From contig NZ_FNVO01000005.1 of the NCBI RefSeq assembly GCF_900108175.1, forward strand, positions 496,001 to 560,000: a DNA stretch of 64,000 nucleotides, in the 5' to 3' direction. The position numbers and the translations under genes are program-made. This document shows, one piece after another, positions 1-8,896 of this stretch (within the stretch, counting starts at the first letter, position 1; each line of letters opens with the position of its first letter). This DNA is from Thermomonospora echinospora. Lineage in GTDB: Bacteria; Actinomycetota; Actinomycetes; Streptosporangiales; Streptosporangiaceae. A model generated the notes under the pieces. The model did not search any database. It was not told the origin of the DNA and saw only the letters and a program-made list of their open reading frames with translations.

Positions 1-414
1 CAGACTTGCCGGGGTGCTCGACGCGCAGTCACGCGGCTATCTACTGCGGGCTCCACTCCAGCTCCAGCTTGGCCTGCACCAGGGAGCGCAGCGCGCCGTC
101 CTGCATCAGCTTGCCGGCGCGTTCGCGCCGTGCGTTGGCCGGGCGCGGGCGATCTCGCGCACGCCGTGGCCACGCTCATGCAGGGTGGCGATGCGCTGTC
201 GCTCCAGCAGCGACAGGTACCGCGACGAGCGGGACGCCTCGGCCACCCGCGCGAGAAGGATGCCGCCCCGCTCGGCCCGCCACCGGTATCCGGTCTTGCG
301 GCCGATCCCCACCCGGCGGCACGCCTCGACCGTCCCGACACCGGCCAGGATCAGCCTCCAGTACTCGTCCTCGAGCTCCAACTGCCGCTTACGTCCCCGC
401 CGCCCCAACTCCAC
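1..414 (-). pseudogene. IS30-family transposase remnant
   Basis: The minus strand from 414 encodes the N-terminal helix-turn-helix part of an IS30-type transposase, including RYLSLLERQRIATLHERGHG and the start of VREIAR. The frame is then lost near 150 because the middle of the HTH region is missing. In the next frame the typical continuation resumes (KLMQDGALRSLVQAKLELEW SPQ), but the expected Gln and Trp codons after it are TAG and TGA (about positions 22-36). The DDE domain lies outside the window or is gone. With an internal deletion, a frame change and two stops it cannot encode an active transposase. Confidence 0.8.
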
Positions 415-784
415 ACCCCTTCACATAGCAGGAGTGTTGCGACAAGTACTGGAACCCGCCCGTCGCCAGGGGATCAAGATTCGAGCTTCATTGACATCTA
501 CTGCCCTCGATCCTGGACCTGCTCTCTCGCGGTGTGTGGGCTTCGCCGTGGACGGCCACCATGACACCGCCCCGACCAAGGTCGCCTCGCAAGCCGCCTC
601 ACGGTACGCGGCGGAGCGGTCGATGAGATCATCACGCACACTGACCTGGCTCGAGCATCGAGCCCGCCAGCGGGCCTGGCATGAGTTCCTGTGCGTGCCC
701 GGCGGACAGCATCGAGACCATGTGGTCAACTAGCAGGAGACCAGGGCTTGCGTAGGGATACGACGGGAGCAACCACAAGATCGT
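415..784. other. No gene seen
   Basis: The stretch between the IS30 remnant and the leader of CRISPR array 1 contains short overlapping reading frames without recognisable domains or a convincing ribosome binding site. Nothing is supported here. Confidence 0.5.
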
Positions 785-898
785 CTTCATCGATTTCAGC
801 AAACCCCCCGGCTCAGATGCACAACCGGAGGTTCACTGCAAAACCAAGCCGTATCAGCCCGTCCTCATCCCCGTTGGCCTGGGCCTTTACTTTGGGGG
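785..898 (+). promoter_or_regulatory. Leader of CRISPR array 1
   Basis: This stretch matches the sequences next to arrays 2 and 3 when those are read on the minus strand. Shared blocks are ATTTCAGCAAACC, CACAACCGGAGGT, CTGCAAAA and CTTTACT(C/T)TGGGGG, the last directly touching the first repeat. Leaders drive transcription of the array and mark the end where new spacers are added. Its conservation places the array in the plus direction and suggests the adaptation machinery at 9.5-11.2 kb can recognise it. Confidence 0.75.
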
Positions 899-1456
899 GT
901 CCTCATCGCCCCTGCGAGGGGTCGCAACGACACGAGCAAGATTCGGCCGCGTCGCATGTAGTCGGGTCCTCATCGCCCCTGCGAGGGGTCGCAACGTGCG
1001 TCCCACCGCGCCCTCGGCCTACGGCCATAGGGTCCTCATCGCCCCTGCGAGGGGTCGCAACTCGTCGCCCTCGTCCCAGGTGTCCAGGTCCCACGAGGTC
1101 CTCATCGCCCCTGCGAGGGGTCGCAACGACACGAGCAAGATTCGGCCGCGTCGCATGTAGTCGGGTCCTCATCGCCCCTGCGAGGGGTCGCAACACGCCG
1201 TAGGCGGCGAACTGCCCCTTGATGTCGGCGTCCTCATCGCCCCTGCGAGGGGTCGCAACGCGTCGAACTGCGCCGCCAGCGCACGCGCGACGGGTCCTCA
1301 TCGCCCCTGCGAGGGGTCGCAACACACGGGTCGTCCCGTCCCCTCCGCCCTGCGGATCGCGTCCTCATCGCCCCTGCGAGGGGTCACAGCGCGGGGCTTC
1401 GAAGTCCTGCCAGACGCGCAGTAGGCGTCCTCATCGCCCCCACGAGGTGACGGCGT
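899..1456 (+). CRISPR. CRISPR array 1, 30-nt repeats
   Basis: Nine repeats start at 899, 966, 1032, 1098, 1165, 1230, 1294, 1361 and 1427, separated by eight spacers of 34-37 nt. Each repeat begins GTCCTCATCGCCCC and ends GAGGGGTCGCAAC, with an internal palindrome CCCCTGCGAGGGG. The first seven repeats are identical. The eighth has a changed 3' end (GGGTCACAGC) and the ninth is strongly changed, as expected at the leader-distal end. Spacers 1 (929-965) and 4 (1128-1164) are identical. The repeat differs slightly from that of arrays 2 and 3 (CGCCCCTGC versus CAGCCCTAC). No cas gene is adjacent. Confidence 0.97.
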
Positions 1457-1933
1457 CAGAGACGGCGGTGGGTGGACATCGCGTTGATACCGGCGAACTG
1501 CTGGCGCCTCGCGCCGACGCCCCGGCCGGGGGCAGGCTCTGGGGACAGCCTGCTTCGGGGAGCTGAACCGGCCCCGAGAATGAGATCACCTTTAACTCTT
1601 CCTACTCAGCGCAGGCATCCAGTGCCCGCATGTACACGTTGACCAGTGCATATACGTGAGTATAGATTCAGATCACCACGTTCACTCAAGTAGGTTCCAG
1701 GTCGGCGTTGGCTGAGCGTGGAGGTCCAGGGTCCATGCCTGGGTGGTTTGTCCCGGCGGGTGCGAGTTGCCACGACCGGGTCTGTACGGTTTTCGGCACC
1801 TCTCTGTGTCAAGCCGCAGTGAGCAGAGAGGTGCCTTTAGCTGGACAGACCCATCTGGAGTCCGTACGGGCCCGCGCGGCATCGGCGGCTGATGCGCCGA
1901 GCGAGGAGAACGCAGCGGGAGATCGTCTCCAGG
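1457..1933. other. No gene seen
   Basis: Downstream of array 1 the base composition is more mixed, with an A/T-rich patch around 1630-1700. I see no coding frame with a family signature. Confidence 0.5.
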
Positions 1934-2410
1934 TCAGGCCATGGGCGAGGGCGAGGGCTCGCCCAGGTGTTCACGGATCTGCAGGGCGAGTTCGTCCCGC
2001 TGTTCGGTGCTGAGGTCCTCCTCGTCGGGGCGGCCGAGCAGTGTGAACACCTTCGGTCCGCGTAGCTCCGCCGGCATGTGGCCGCTGCGCGCGATGATGT
2101 GGAAGTGGACATGGCCGAAGCCCTCGGCTTCGGCGAACTGGGCGACATAGGTCTTGACGCAACCGGTCACCGCGTGCAGTGCCCGCGACAGCCGCACCTG
2201 CCAGATCCCCAGCGCGGCGGCCTCGGCGTCGGTCAGCTCGGCGACGGCCGTCACGTGACGGCGGGGTAGGAGCACCAGCCAGCCGGGCAGCCTGGTGCCG
2301 AACGCGTGCGCCACCCGCCAGTACGGATCGGCGGCGATCAGCTCACGCGGCGGAAGCCGATCAAAGCGCGCGTTATTCGCACAGACCATGCATGCCGCCG
2401 AGCCCGTCAC
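1934..2410 (-). CDS. HIT-family nucleotide hydrolase/transferase
   Basis: A 158-residue protein of the histidine-triad superfamily, which hydrolyses or transfers nucleotidyl groups such as AMP from phosphoramidates or dinucleoside polyphosphates. The signature His-x-His-x-His-x-x is visible as GHVHFHIIAR around residues 99-108. Upstream it has the usual LPGWLVLLPRRHVTAVAELT strand-helix segment, and an N-terminal CMVC pair that could bind metal. The length is normal for a small HIT protein. The start used is a GTG; a start a few codons later at the Met before VCANN is equally possible. It probably acts alone in the cytoplasm; the exact substrate cannot be inferred. Confidence 0.85.
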   Translation of the reverse strand: MTGSAACMVCANNARFDRLPPRELIAADPYWRVAHAFGTRLPGWLVLLPRRHVTAVAELTDAEAAALGIWQVRLSRALHAVTGCVKTYVAQFAEAEGFGHVHFHIIARSGHMPAELRGPKVFTLLGRPDEEDLSTEQRDELALQIREHLGEPSPSPMA

Positions 2411-2467
2411 GGTGCCGACCCTACGAAAGAAGGCGGCACCAGTGTCAGCCAGACAGCCCAGGATGGG

Positions 2468-2542
2468 GCCGCGGCCCTGGAATGGACCCCTCCCAGACGA
2501 CGCCCCCGAGGGGGTTGGGCGTCGCTCCTCCAGGGCCGCGGC
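2468..2542 (-). terminator. Long nested hairpin between two minus-strand genes
   Basis: A perfect 14-bp inverted repeat (GCCGCGGCCCTGGA at 2468-2481 and its complement at 2529-2542) encloses a second 7-bp stem, GACGCCC at 2499-2505 with GGGCGTC at 2517-2523. It lies after the stop of the gene at 2645-3007 and upstream of the HIT gene, both on the minus strand. There is no U-tract, so it may be a GC-type terminator or a leader structure of the HIT mRNA. Confidence 0.55.
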
Positions 2543-2644
2543 GTCATGGTCGGCTCACCGGCCGGTGGCCGGGAGCCGGTGGGACCGCGGCGGGTCAGGG
2601 ACTCCAAGCGCGTTTTCTCGTGTCGGCCTGGCCCGCCGCGGGGT

Positions 2645-3007
2645 TCAGAACAGCCGTGACCGTTCGATGAAGGTGCGCTCCCTGCGGTCGGTGCGGCTGC
2701 GCGACCAGCGGGCGTACTGGTCCCACAGGTCGAACCGGGTGATGATCTCCTCGTCCAGATGGGCGACGGCCTCCGTGTAGGCGTCCAGCTGACCGCGGAG
2801 ATCGGCCAGGTCGGCCTTGCCGCCCTGCAGGCGCTGCGATGCCCGGGTCAGGTGGTCCACCCGGTCGGTGAGGATCTTGCGGAACTGTCCGATGGCCTCG
2901 GCCAGGTCGGTCAGGGTCTCGCTCTCGTTCAGGTCCTTGGGCAGGACGAGCACCAGGTCCGGTGTCCGGGTGGTGCGGCTGATCAGCGAACGCCGTCGAA
3001 TAGACAT
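2645..3007 (-). CDS. Hypothetical protein, 120 residues
   Basis: A small soluble protein that I do not recognise as a family. It has a strongly charged helical pattern with a long amphipathic helix, roughly residues 30-90 (DLAEAIGQFRKILTDRVDHL and onward), which could form a coiled coil, and a basic C-terminus (RSRTDRRERTFIERSRLF). A good Shine-Dalgarno (GGGAG) sits about 7 nt before the ATG. It lies just downstream of the HATPase gene on the same strand, with a gap of about 180 nt, and may be cotranscribed. Confidence 0.65.
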   Translation of the reverse strand: MSIRRRSLISRTTRTPDLVLVLPKDLNESETLTDLAEAIGQFRKILTDRVDHLTRASQRLQGGKADLADLRGQLDAYTEAVAHLDEEIITRFDLWDQYARWSRSRTDRRERTFIERSRLF

Positions 3008-3188
3008 GGGCAGGCTCCCTGGGAATGTCGTGGTCGGCAGGACGGGCGGCGATGGTCGCGTAAGCCGGGCACGCGCACGGGTCGTGCCCTGTGGGGTGAA
3101 GCACGCAGTGAGGCGACTCCAGCCGTGAAGGCAGCCGCGGTCATGCTGGGCCGGGCTGCGCAGGCGGTCACCGGGCTCCGGCTGCGGT

Positions 3189-3716
3189 TCATCCAGCCAC
3201 CAGGGCGCGGTCGGTCGCCCACGGGTTCCACCAGGCCAGGACGACCTTGCCTCCTGCCGGGCTGGAATAGGAGTTCCAGCCCATGGCGTAGGCCGCGACC
3301 AGGAACAGCCCGCGGCCGTTCTCGTCCAGGAGCCCTGGAACGGTGGTGGGAACGGGCGGTAGCGGGCTGCTGTCCCAGACCTCGCAGACCAGGCGGTGCC
3401 TGGTCAGCCTCAGTTGCAGGACGATGACCGCCGGGGTGCGATCGTGCAGTGCGGTGTGGCCGGAGGGGATGGTTCGGCTGCCGGTCGCGGTGACCGCGTT
3501 GGTGACGAGTTCGGAGGCGACGAGTTCGCAGGCCTCGGCCAGCCGGTCCAGGTCCCACTTGTGCAGCCGTGCCCTCACGAACCGGCGGGCGTGGCCGGCC
3601 GCGCTGGGCAGGGCGGCCAGGTGCAGCTCCTCGCGGTCGCGGTCGGGGTCGTGGGGGTGGGAGCGAAAACGTGCGGGCGGCATCGGGGTGCGCCGTTCTG
3701 TGGGGAGCACGGACAT
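3189..3716 (-). CDS. RsbW-like HATPase-domain regulator
   Basis: A histidine-kinase-like ATPase domain protein of the anti-sigma-factor type, without a dimerisation or receiver domain. The N box ELVTNAV, the G1-like box VWDSS and the glycine-rich ENGRGLFLV are all present. Such single-domain ATPases in actinomycetes act as switch kinases or partners of regulators. I place the start at the ATG at 3716 (MSVLPTERR) because GGAG lies 7 nt upstream; the frame stays open to 3800. The divergent neighbour at 4000 is a helix-turn-helix regulator, a pairing common in streptomycete-like genomes. Confidence 0.85.
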   Translation of the reverse strand: MSVLPTERRTPMPPARFRSHPHDPDRDREELHLAALPSAAGHARRFVRARLHKWDLDRLAEACELVASELVTNAVTATGSRTIPSGHTALHDRTPAVIVLQLRLTRHRLVCEVWDSSPLPPVPTTVPGLLDENGRGLFLVAAYAMGWNSYSSPAGGKVVLAWWNPWATDRALVAG

Positions 3717-3999
3717 GTACGGCTCCAGACGAATACGGGAATTCCGAGGGCTGAAGCAGTTCCCGGACCTCAGGGGTGGGGTTCTGTTCACCGAGACCAA
3801 GTGAACGCCTTCCCAAGCCGCCCGTCACCAGGCGTGACGACATGCTTTCCATGCTCCCGGCAACCCGCCTGACCTGCTGATTCACCTCTTCGGAGCATCG
3901 GTCCATGTCACCGGGAAGGACAGTGCCCGGTTTGTGCGGTTGCCGCATTCACCGCCGCCGGTGAATCTGGCTTCACGAGCCCCACACAAGGAGATCTTT

Positions 4000-5511
4000 A
4001 TGGGCGGGTGGAGCAAACGGGACGTTAACCGGTTACGCGCACAAATGGCACGACAGGGCCGCAGTCTGGAGGAAATGGCGGCCGAGATCCGGCAGATGAC
4101 CGGATGCTCGCCGCTGGCGTCCTTCCGGACGGCGCTCGGCTGGTCCCAGCCCGAGGTCGTGGAGCGCTACGCCGAGTCGGCTCCCGGCTCCGTCATGGAC
4201 CAGCCGCTGCTGTCCCGGCTGGAGGGCTTCCCGGCGGCCGGCTCACGCCCGCCGCAGGCCACCCAGATCATCACGCTGGCGTCGCTGTACGGCACCAGCC
4301 CGCTGCGGTTGCTGTCCCCCACGGCGCTCGACCGGCTTGACGAGCACGAACGCGCCGTGCTGATCCGCTGCAACGCCGCGTTCACCGCCGTCCCGGCTCC
4401 TGCCGGACCACCGGCCCGCGAGAACAGCACCGCCCTCGCGATCTCCCAACCCCCGACGACACCGCGGGCGCTGTCCGCAACCGATCATCTGGAAAGGCAG
4501 GTTGACATGGCTGCACGCCGCGCCCTGCGGTTCGCCGTCACCGCCGAAGGCAGCAACATCGGCCCCGAAACCCTCGACCAGCTCCGCGACGAGGTGGCCT
4601 GGATCGCCGCCGCCTACCCGCAACAACCCCTCCCGTCGCTGCTCGGCGACCTGATCGACCTCCAGGACGTCGCGTTCCGGCTGCTGGAGGGACGGCAGCG
4701 TCCCACCGAGACCTCCGAGCTGTACGTGCTGGCCGGAGCGATCAGCGGAATGCTCGCCAAGGCCTCTCACGACCTGGGCAACCCGCAGGCGGCCATGACC
4801 CAGGCCCGCACCGCCTACGTGTGCGCCGACAACGCCGGTCACGACGGGCTGCGCGCTTGGACCCGCTGCCTGCAGTCGATGATCGCCTACTGGGCGGGCT
4901 GGCCCAACGACTCCGTCCGCTACGCCCGGCTCGGCGCCCAGCCCGCCGCCCGTACCACCGGCACCTCCTCCGTCTGGCTGCACGCCCAGGAGGCTCGCGC
5001 CTGGGCCATCCTCGGCGACGCCGACAAGGCCGAAGCCGCCATCATCCGCGCCGCCGACGCCCGCGACGCCGTCCGGGGCGATGACCTGGACGCCCTGGGC
5101 GGCATCATGGCCTTCTCCCGGCCCCGTCAGCTGTACTACGCCGCCGACGCCCGCACCTGGCTGCCCGGCGCCGACGACCTCGCCGAACAGGCCGCCACCG
5201 AGGCCATCGACGCCTACGAAACCGCCGACCCGGCCGAACGCTCCTTCAGCGACGAGGCCGGCGCGCGCACCGACCAGGCCCTCGCCCGCGTCAACACCGG
5301 CAACCTCGACGGCGCCGCCGAGGCTCTCCGCCCCGTCCTGGACCTGCCACCCGGCCAGCGCATCGGCGGCATCCTCACCAGCGTCATGCGCGTCCACAAC
5401 GCCCTACGCCACTCCGAACACCGGGCGGCCTCCATCGCCCGCGACACCCAGCTCGCCATCGAGGCCTACACCCAGGTCCCAGCCGCCGCTGCCCTGCCCA
5501 ACGGTCGCTGA
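4000..5511 (+). CDS. XRE-type regulator with TPR-like C-terminus
   Basis: A 503-residue cytoplasmic regulator. The N-terminal 100 residues hold a helix-turn-helix of the XRE kind (FRTALGWSQPEVVERYAE, then LLSRLEGFPAAGSRPP and a T-rich recognition-helix region). The rest is helix-rich with regularly spaced Ala, Tyr and Arg, as in TPR-like sensor regions of actinobacterial XRE regulators. The ATG at 4000 has an ideal AAGGAG 6 nt upstream; the open frame extends back to 3934 but has no ribosome binding site there. It faces the HATPase gene across a 280-nt divergent region, which probably carries both promoters. Confidence 0.8.
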   Translation: MGGWSKRDVNRLRAQMARQGRSLEEMAAEIRQMTGCSPLASFRTALGWSQPEVVERYAESAPGSVMDQPLLSRLEGFPAAGSRPPQATQIITLASLYGTSPLRLLSPTALDRLDEHERAVLIRCNAAFTAVPAPAGPPARENSTALAISQPPTTPRALSATDHLERQVDMAARRALRFAVTAEGSNIGPETLDQLRDEVAWIAAAYPQQPLPSLLGDLIDLQDVAFRLLEGRQRPTETSELYVLAGAISGMLAKASHDLGNPQAAMTQARTAYVCADNAGHDGLRAWTRCLQSMIAYWAGWPNDSVRYARLGAQPAARTTGTSSVWLHAQEARAWAILGDADKAEAAIIRAADARDAVRGDDLDALGGIMAFSRPRQLYYAADARTWLPGADDLAEQAATEAIDAYETADPAERSFSDEAGARTDQALARVNTGNLDGAAEALRPVLDLPPGQRIGGILTSVMRVHNALRHSEHRAASIARDTQLAIEAYTQVPAAAALPNGR

Positions 5512-5587
5512 AAGAACTGCCAGGCCGACGACGAGACCGCTAGCGAACAAGCACAGGTGAGCCGTCAGACCGGCAACTGACGGGCCC

Positions 5588-5654
5588 GTGCCTGGCAGCG
5601 GGTTCAAGCAACCCGGCGGGAATGAGAAATTCCCTTCCCACGGCTGCCAGGCAC
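5588..5654. ncRNA. Structured element, three-way-junction fold
   Basis: A perfect 12-bp outer stem (GTGCCTGGCAGC at 5588-5599, complement at 5643-5654) encloses two further perfect hairpins. These are GGGTT-CAAGC-AACCC (5600-5614) and GGGAAT-GAGAA-ATTCCC (5618-5634), each with a 5-nt loop. The linkers are CGG and TTCCCACG. All arms pair without mismatch, which is unlikely by chance even at this GC content. No T-tract follows, so an ordinary terminator is less likely than a small RNA, a 5' leader of the acetyltransferase gene at 5811, or a single-stranded-DNA recombination or packaging structure. The class is not known to me. Confidence 0.6.
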
Positions 5655-5810
5655 CGGACTCACCACGTCCAGCTCTTTTCAGCAGAACGCAGAACAGCCG
5701 GACAGGAACGCACTCACCCAGCGCACCTGATCCACCATCCGGCAACGCTCCGCAACTGAGTGCCCGTGCCGTCTCATCGGCCATGACGCCGCTCGATAAC
5801 CTCGCTGAAC

Positions 5811-6368
5811 ATGTATCCGGTCACGGTCCCAGGACAGCGCCTCGTCCTCCGCGAGTTCACCGAAGCCGACATCGACGCCGTCATTGCCATCTACGGCGAC
5901 CCCATCGTCACCGAACACCTCAGCTTCGAACCCCGCACCCGAGACCAGGTGACCACCACCATCCAGACCGTGACCAAAGCCGCCCGCGCACAGCCGCGGA
6001 CCGAGTACTCCCTCGCCGCAGCGCTGGCCTCCACCAACGAGGCCATCGGCTTCGCCCGCCTGGCCATCGACACCGGGCATCCCGGCCAGTCCAGCGCCCA
6101 GCTCGGCTTCGCCCTCCGCAAAGACCACTGGGGCCAGGGCCTGGGCTCGGAGATGCTCCAGCTCCTGCTCGCCCTCGGCTTCGACCACCTCGGCCTGCAC
6201 CGCCTCTGGGGCGCACGCTCCCCCGCCAACATCACCTCCGACCAGCTCATGCGCAAACACGGCATGGTCGAAGAAGGCCGTATCCGCCACCACCTGCGCA
6301 TCCGCGACCAGTGGCGCGACTCCATCGTCCACTCCATCCTCGAACACGAACGACAGGCGTCCTCGTGA
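5811..6368 (+). CDS. GNAT-family N-acetyltransferase (RimJ/RimL type)
   Basis: A 185-residue acetyltransferase using acetyl-CoA. It opens with the typical TVPGQRLVLREFTEADIDAV motif and carries motif A for the coenzyme pyrophosphate as RKDHWGQGLGSEML. The substrate-side end contains HRLWGARSPANITSDQLMRK and GMVEEGRIRHH, as in RimJ/RimL-like enzymes that acetylate protein N-termini or small molecules. Length and domain order are complete. The substrate cannot be predicted. It stands alone, with the structured element at 5588-5654 about 160 nt upstream. Confidence 0.88.
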   Translation: MYPVTVPGQRLVLREFTEADIDAVIAIYGDPIVTEHLSFEPRTRDQVTTTIQTVTKAARAQPRTEYSLAAALASTNEAIGFARLAIDTGHPGQSSAQLGFALRKDHWGQGLGSEMLQLLLALGFDHLGLHRLWGARSPANITSDQLMRKHGMVEEGRIRHHLRIRDQWRDSIVHSILEHERQASS

Positions 6369-6600
6369 CAGAGCGCCGATGGCTTCGCCGCCGAGCAGAT
6401 CACAACGGACGATCCTGCAAAGAAGACCTCCGCCGGCATCCAGCCACCGAAACTCGACGAGATCAGCAATGCTGACCTGCGTCTATACGGAATACCTCCT
6501 GCGGCGCGGCCAGTGTGCGACGGTCATGCCGAGTAAACATCAATGATCTCGCCCTCGTGCTTTCCGTCCGATGTGTAGGGTCAGACCAAGATCGAAAACG

Positions 6601-6627
6601 AGGTCCGGCGTTGTTGATGCCGGACCT
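6601..6627 (+). promoter_or_regulatory. Perfect hairpin upstream of secreted-protein gene
   Basis: AGGTCCGGC (6601-6609) and GCCGGACCT (6619-6627) form a perfect 9-bp inverted repeat with a 9-nt loop. It ends 19 nt before the GTG start at 6647. It could be an operator, an mRNA leader hairpin or a boundary terminator. Confidence 0.5.
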
Positions 6628-6646
6628 GTGACCCCCCGGAGACCAC

Positions 6647-8596
6647 GTGCGGCGGCTTGGCTCTTGTGCCCTCGTCCTTGTGCTGGCGGGCAGCATGGTC
6701 GTCGGGCCGATCGCCGGGCACGCGGCGGCGGACAACACGGGTATCGCGGTCTGGGCGACGCTCGACCGGATGGATCCGGCGCATCCCGTCGATCTCGATC
6801 TGTGGGCTAGCTCCCCGAAGGGCATTACGGCCGTCCGGGTGAAGCTCCGTCACCTCAAGCGCGATGCCGAGCCGTACGCCGTCGTCGAGGACTTCACCCT
6901 CTATCAGGGAGACGACAAGGACGGCAGGTGGCGGGCCGCCTATCCGGTCGACATCGAGGCCCGGCCGGGTCTGACCTTCGTCGAGGCCGAGGCCGACGTG
7001 GCCGACGGCACCGTCAAGAACGGCTGGTTCGCCCCCTTCACCGCCTGCTACAAATCCACGCTCACCGAGATGTCGGTGCAGCCGGACGTCATCGACATCG
7101 ACCATCGCGACATCGTCGTCCGCGGCCGCGCCACCTTCCAAAGGTCACGCGACCACGCCCCGGAACCGGTGGTGAACGCACAGGCCTATCTGCAGGGGCA
7201 ACGTAACAGCGCGGCGCACACGGATGCCGACGGCCGATTCGAGTACCAGGCCGTGGCGGGCTCAGACTCGGTGATCTCGTATGTGGACCCGAGCCCTCAT
7301 GCGCCGTCATGCACCGCGTCCACATGGGTGAACCTGCAGACGGTGCCGCAGGAGACGCAGATCTCCGCCCGGCTGGTCGAGCCCACCGGACGCATCAATG
7401 CTGGCGACCCGATCGTCATCGAGGGCAGGGTGCTGCGCAAGGCGGCCTCCGGGATGGTGCCGGCCCAGGTCACCGTCCAGGCCATGCTCGACACCGGACC
7501 CGGCGAGAACGACCACACCTACCTGCCCGACGGGGTCTCCACGGCGGCGGACGGGACGTTCCGGCTCCAGACCCCCGCGCCGCGATCAGGACGGCTGTCG
7601 GTACGCAACGGGTCGACCCCCTTCCTCACCGAGAACTCCGTACCGGTCGGAGAGATCGACGTAGTCCACCCGACCAAGTTCATCCAATTCTTCGCCTCCA
7701 AGGCCGGCAGCGGTGTCGTGACGGTGCAGGGAATCCTGTCCAGGCAGGAGGCCACGGGCCTCTTCACGTTGCCGTACCGCCGAGTGATCATCGAGTCCTC
7801 CACCAACGGCAAGACCTGGTCACAGCAGGGCGACGCCCTCACCGACGGCAACGGCCAGTTCCGCACGCACGTTGCAACACGGATCGAAGGTCACTGGCGG
7901 GCACGCTACGTGGGCGAAGGCGCCGAAGTGTCCTCGCACAGCCCGGCACGATACGTGCAGCTCTACACGCCCACCCGATTCGCGGGGTTCAACGTCACCC
8001 CCGAACCGGTTGGCAAGGGCTCGACCGTGACCGCTAGGGGGCGCCTGCTCCAGACCTCCGCAGACGACGGCACCGAGTTCGGCCTGGCGAACACGCCGGT
8101 GGCACTGGAGTTCTCCACCGACGGCGTCCGCTGGCGGACGGTCAGACAAGGCCGCACCGGGTCGGACGCGTGGGCGACCCTGAAAGCGCCCGCCACCACA
8201 GACGGCCAGTGGCGGATGCGGTACGCCGGAGACGCCGAACTTCGTGCGGTGCACAGCACCGCCGACCATGTGGACGTGCGCTTGCGTACCTCCGTCACCG
8301 CGTTCAACGCCGCCCCCGAGCCCGTCCGCAAGGGCGCGATGCTGACGGTGAGCGGACGCCTGAACCGCTACGACACCAGCTGGGGACCGATCACCGGCCG
8401 GCGCAAGCTCACCGTCTACTTCCGCGCCAAAGGCGCGACCAAGTGGACGAAGGTGGGCACGGTGACCACCGACACCAAGGGCCGGTTCAGCAAGCGGTAC
8501 AAGGCCACCAAGCACGGCAGCTGGCGGGTCTCCTTCGCCGGCGACCTGAACCACCTGCCCACGGTCAGCGCCGCCGACCACGTCAACGTCCGCTGA
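6647..8596 (+). CDS. Large secreted beta-sandwich repeat protein
   Basis: A 649-residue protein with an N-terminal Sec signal peptide: basic MRRLGS, a hydrophobic core LVLVLAGSMVVGPIAG and a likely cleavage after AGHAAA. The mature part is built of repeated beta-rich modules. At least three modules near the C-terminus share a pattern of FNVTPEPV.KG or FNAAPEPVRKG, then TV...GRL, a strand with STDG..W, and GHWRARYVG / GQWRMRYAG / GSWRVSFAG. This resembles the Ig-like domains common in secreted actinobacterial proteins. No catalytic motif is visible. It probably acts outside the cell or at the wall. The start is a GTG with CGGAG upstream. Confidence 0.8.
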   Translation: MRRLGSCALVLVLAGSMVVGPIAGHAAADNTGIAVWATLDRMDPAHPVDLDLWASSPKGITAVRVKLRHLKRDAEPYAVVEDFTLYQGDDKDGRWRAAYPVDIEARPGLTFVEAEADVADGTVKNGWFAPFTACYKSTLTEMSVQPDVIDIDHRDIVVRGRATFQRSRDHAPEPVVNAQAYLQGQRNSAAHTDADGRFEYQAVAGSDSVISYVDPSPHAPSCTASTWVNLQTVPQETQISARLVEPTGRINAGDPIVIEGRVLRKAASGMVPAQVTVQAMLDTGPGENDHTYLPDGVSTAADGTFRLQTPAPRSGRLSVRNGSTPFLTENSVPVGEIDVVHPTKFIQFFASKAGSGVVTVQGILSRQEATGLFTLPYRRVIIESSTNGKTWSQQGDALTDGNGQFRTHVATRIEGHWRARYVGEGAEVSSHSPARYVQLYTPTRFAGFNVTPEPVGKGSTVTARGRLLQTSADDGTEFGLANTPVALEFSTDGVRWRTVRQGRTGSDAWATLKAPATTDGQWRMRYAGDAELRAVHSTADHVDVRLRTSVTAFNAAPEPVRKGAMLTVSGRLNRYDTSWGPITGRRKLTVYFRAKGATKWTKVGTVTTDTKGRFSKRYKATKHGSWRVSFAGDLNHLPTVSAADHVNVR

Positions 8597-8896
8597 GACC
8601 TATCGCGAAACCATCCACAGCAGCCCTCCCCAAATCGGTCAGGGCCTGGGACCTGCCCCCGACCACGCCGCACCACTGCACACCGCAGGCCAGGCTGCCA
8701 TCCACCAGATCCAGCCGACCACGGCCGCCAGCAAGGCCCGCGCGGAAGGCCCAGGAGCGGCAACAGGACAGCACTGCCACCACCACGATCCGCCGCGCGG
8801 GCCGGGTCGGGCCCATCCGTGTCCTAGTCACCCATGATGCGCCGATGGGCTCGCTCGGCTCGACGCCAACCACCTGAAAACCAGGCGGTCACCGTA
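8597..8896. other. Intergenic, no gene seen
   Basis: About 300 nt between the secreted-protein gene and the leader-distal end of array 2. No frame has coding character. Confidence 0.5.

Noticed and set aside
903-1325. Open frames inside the CRISPR arrays with repeated peptides such as LRPLVGLMRT and GSSSPLRGVAT
   Set aside because: They are translations of the repeats and spacers and do not represent genes.
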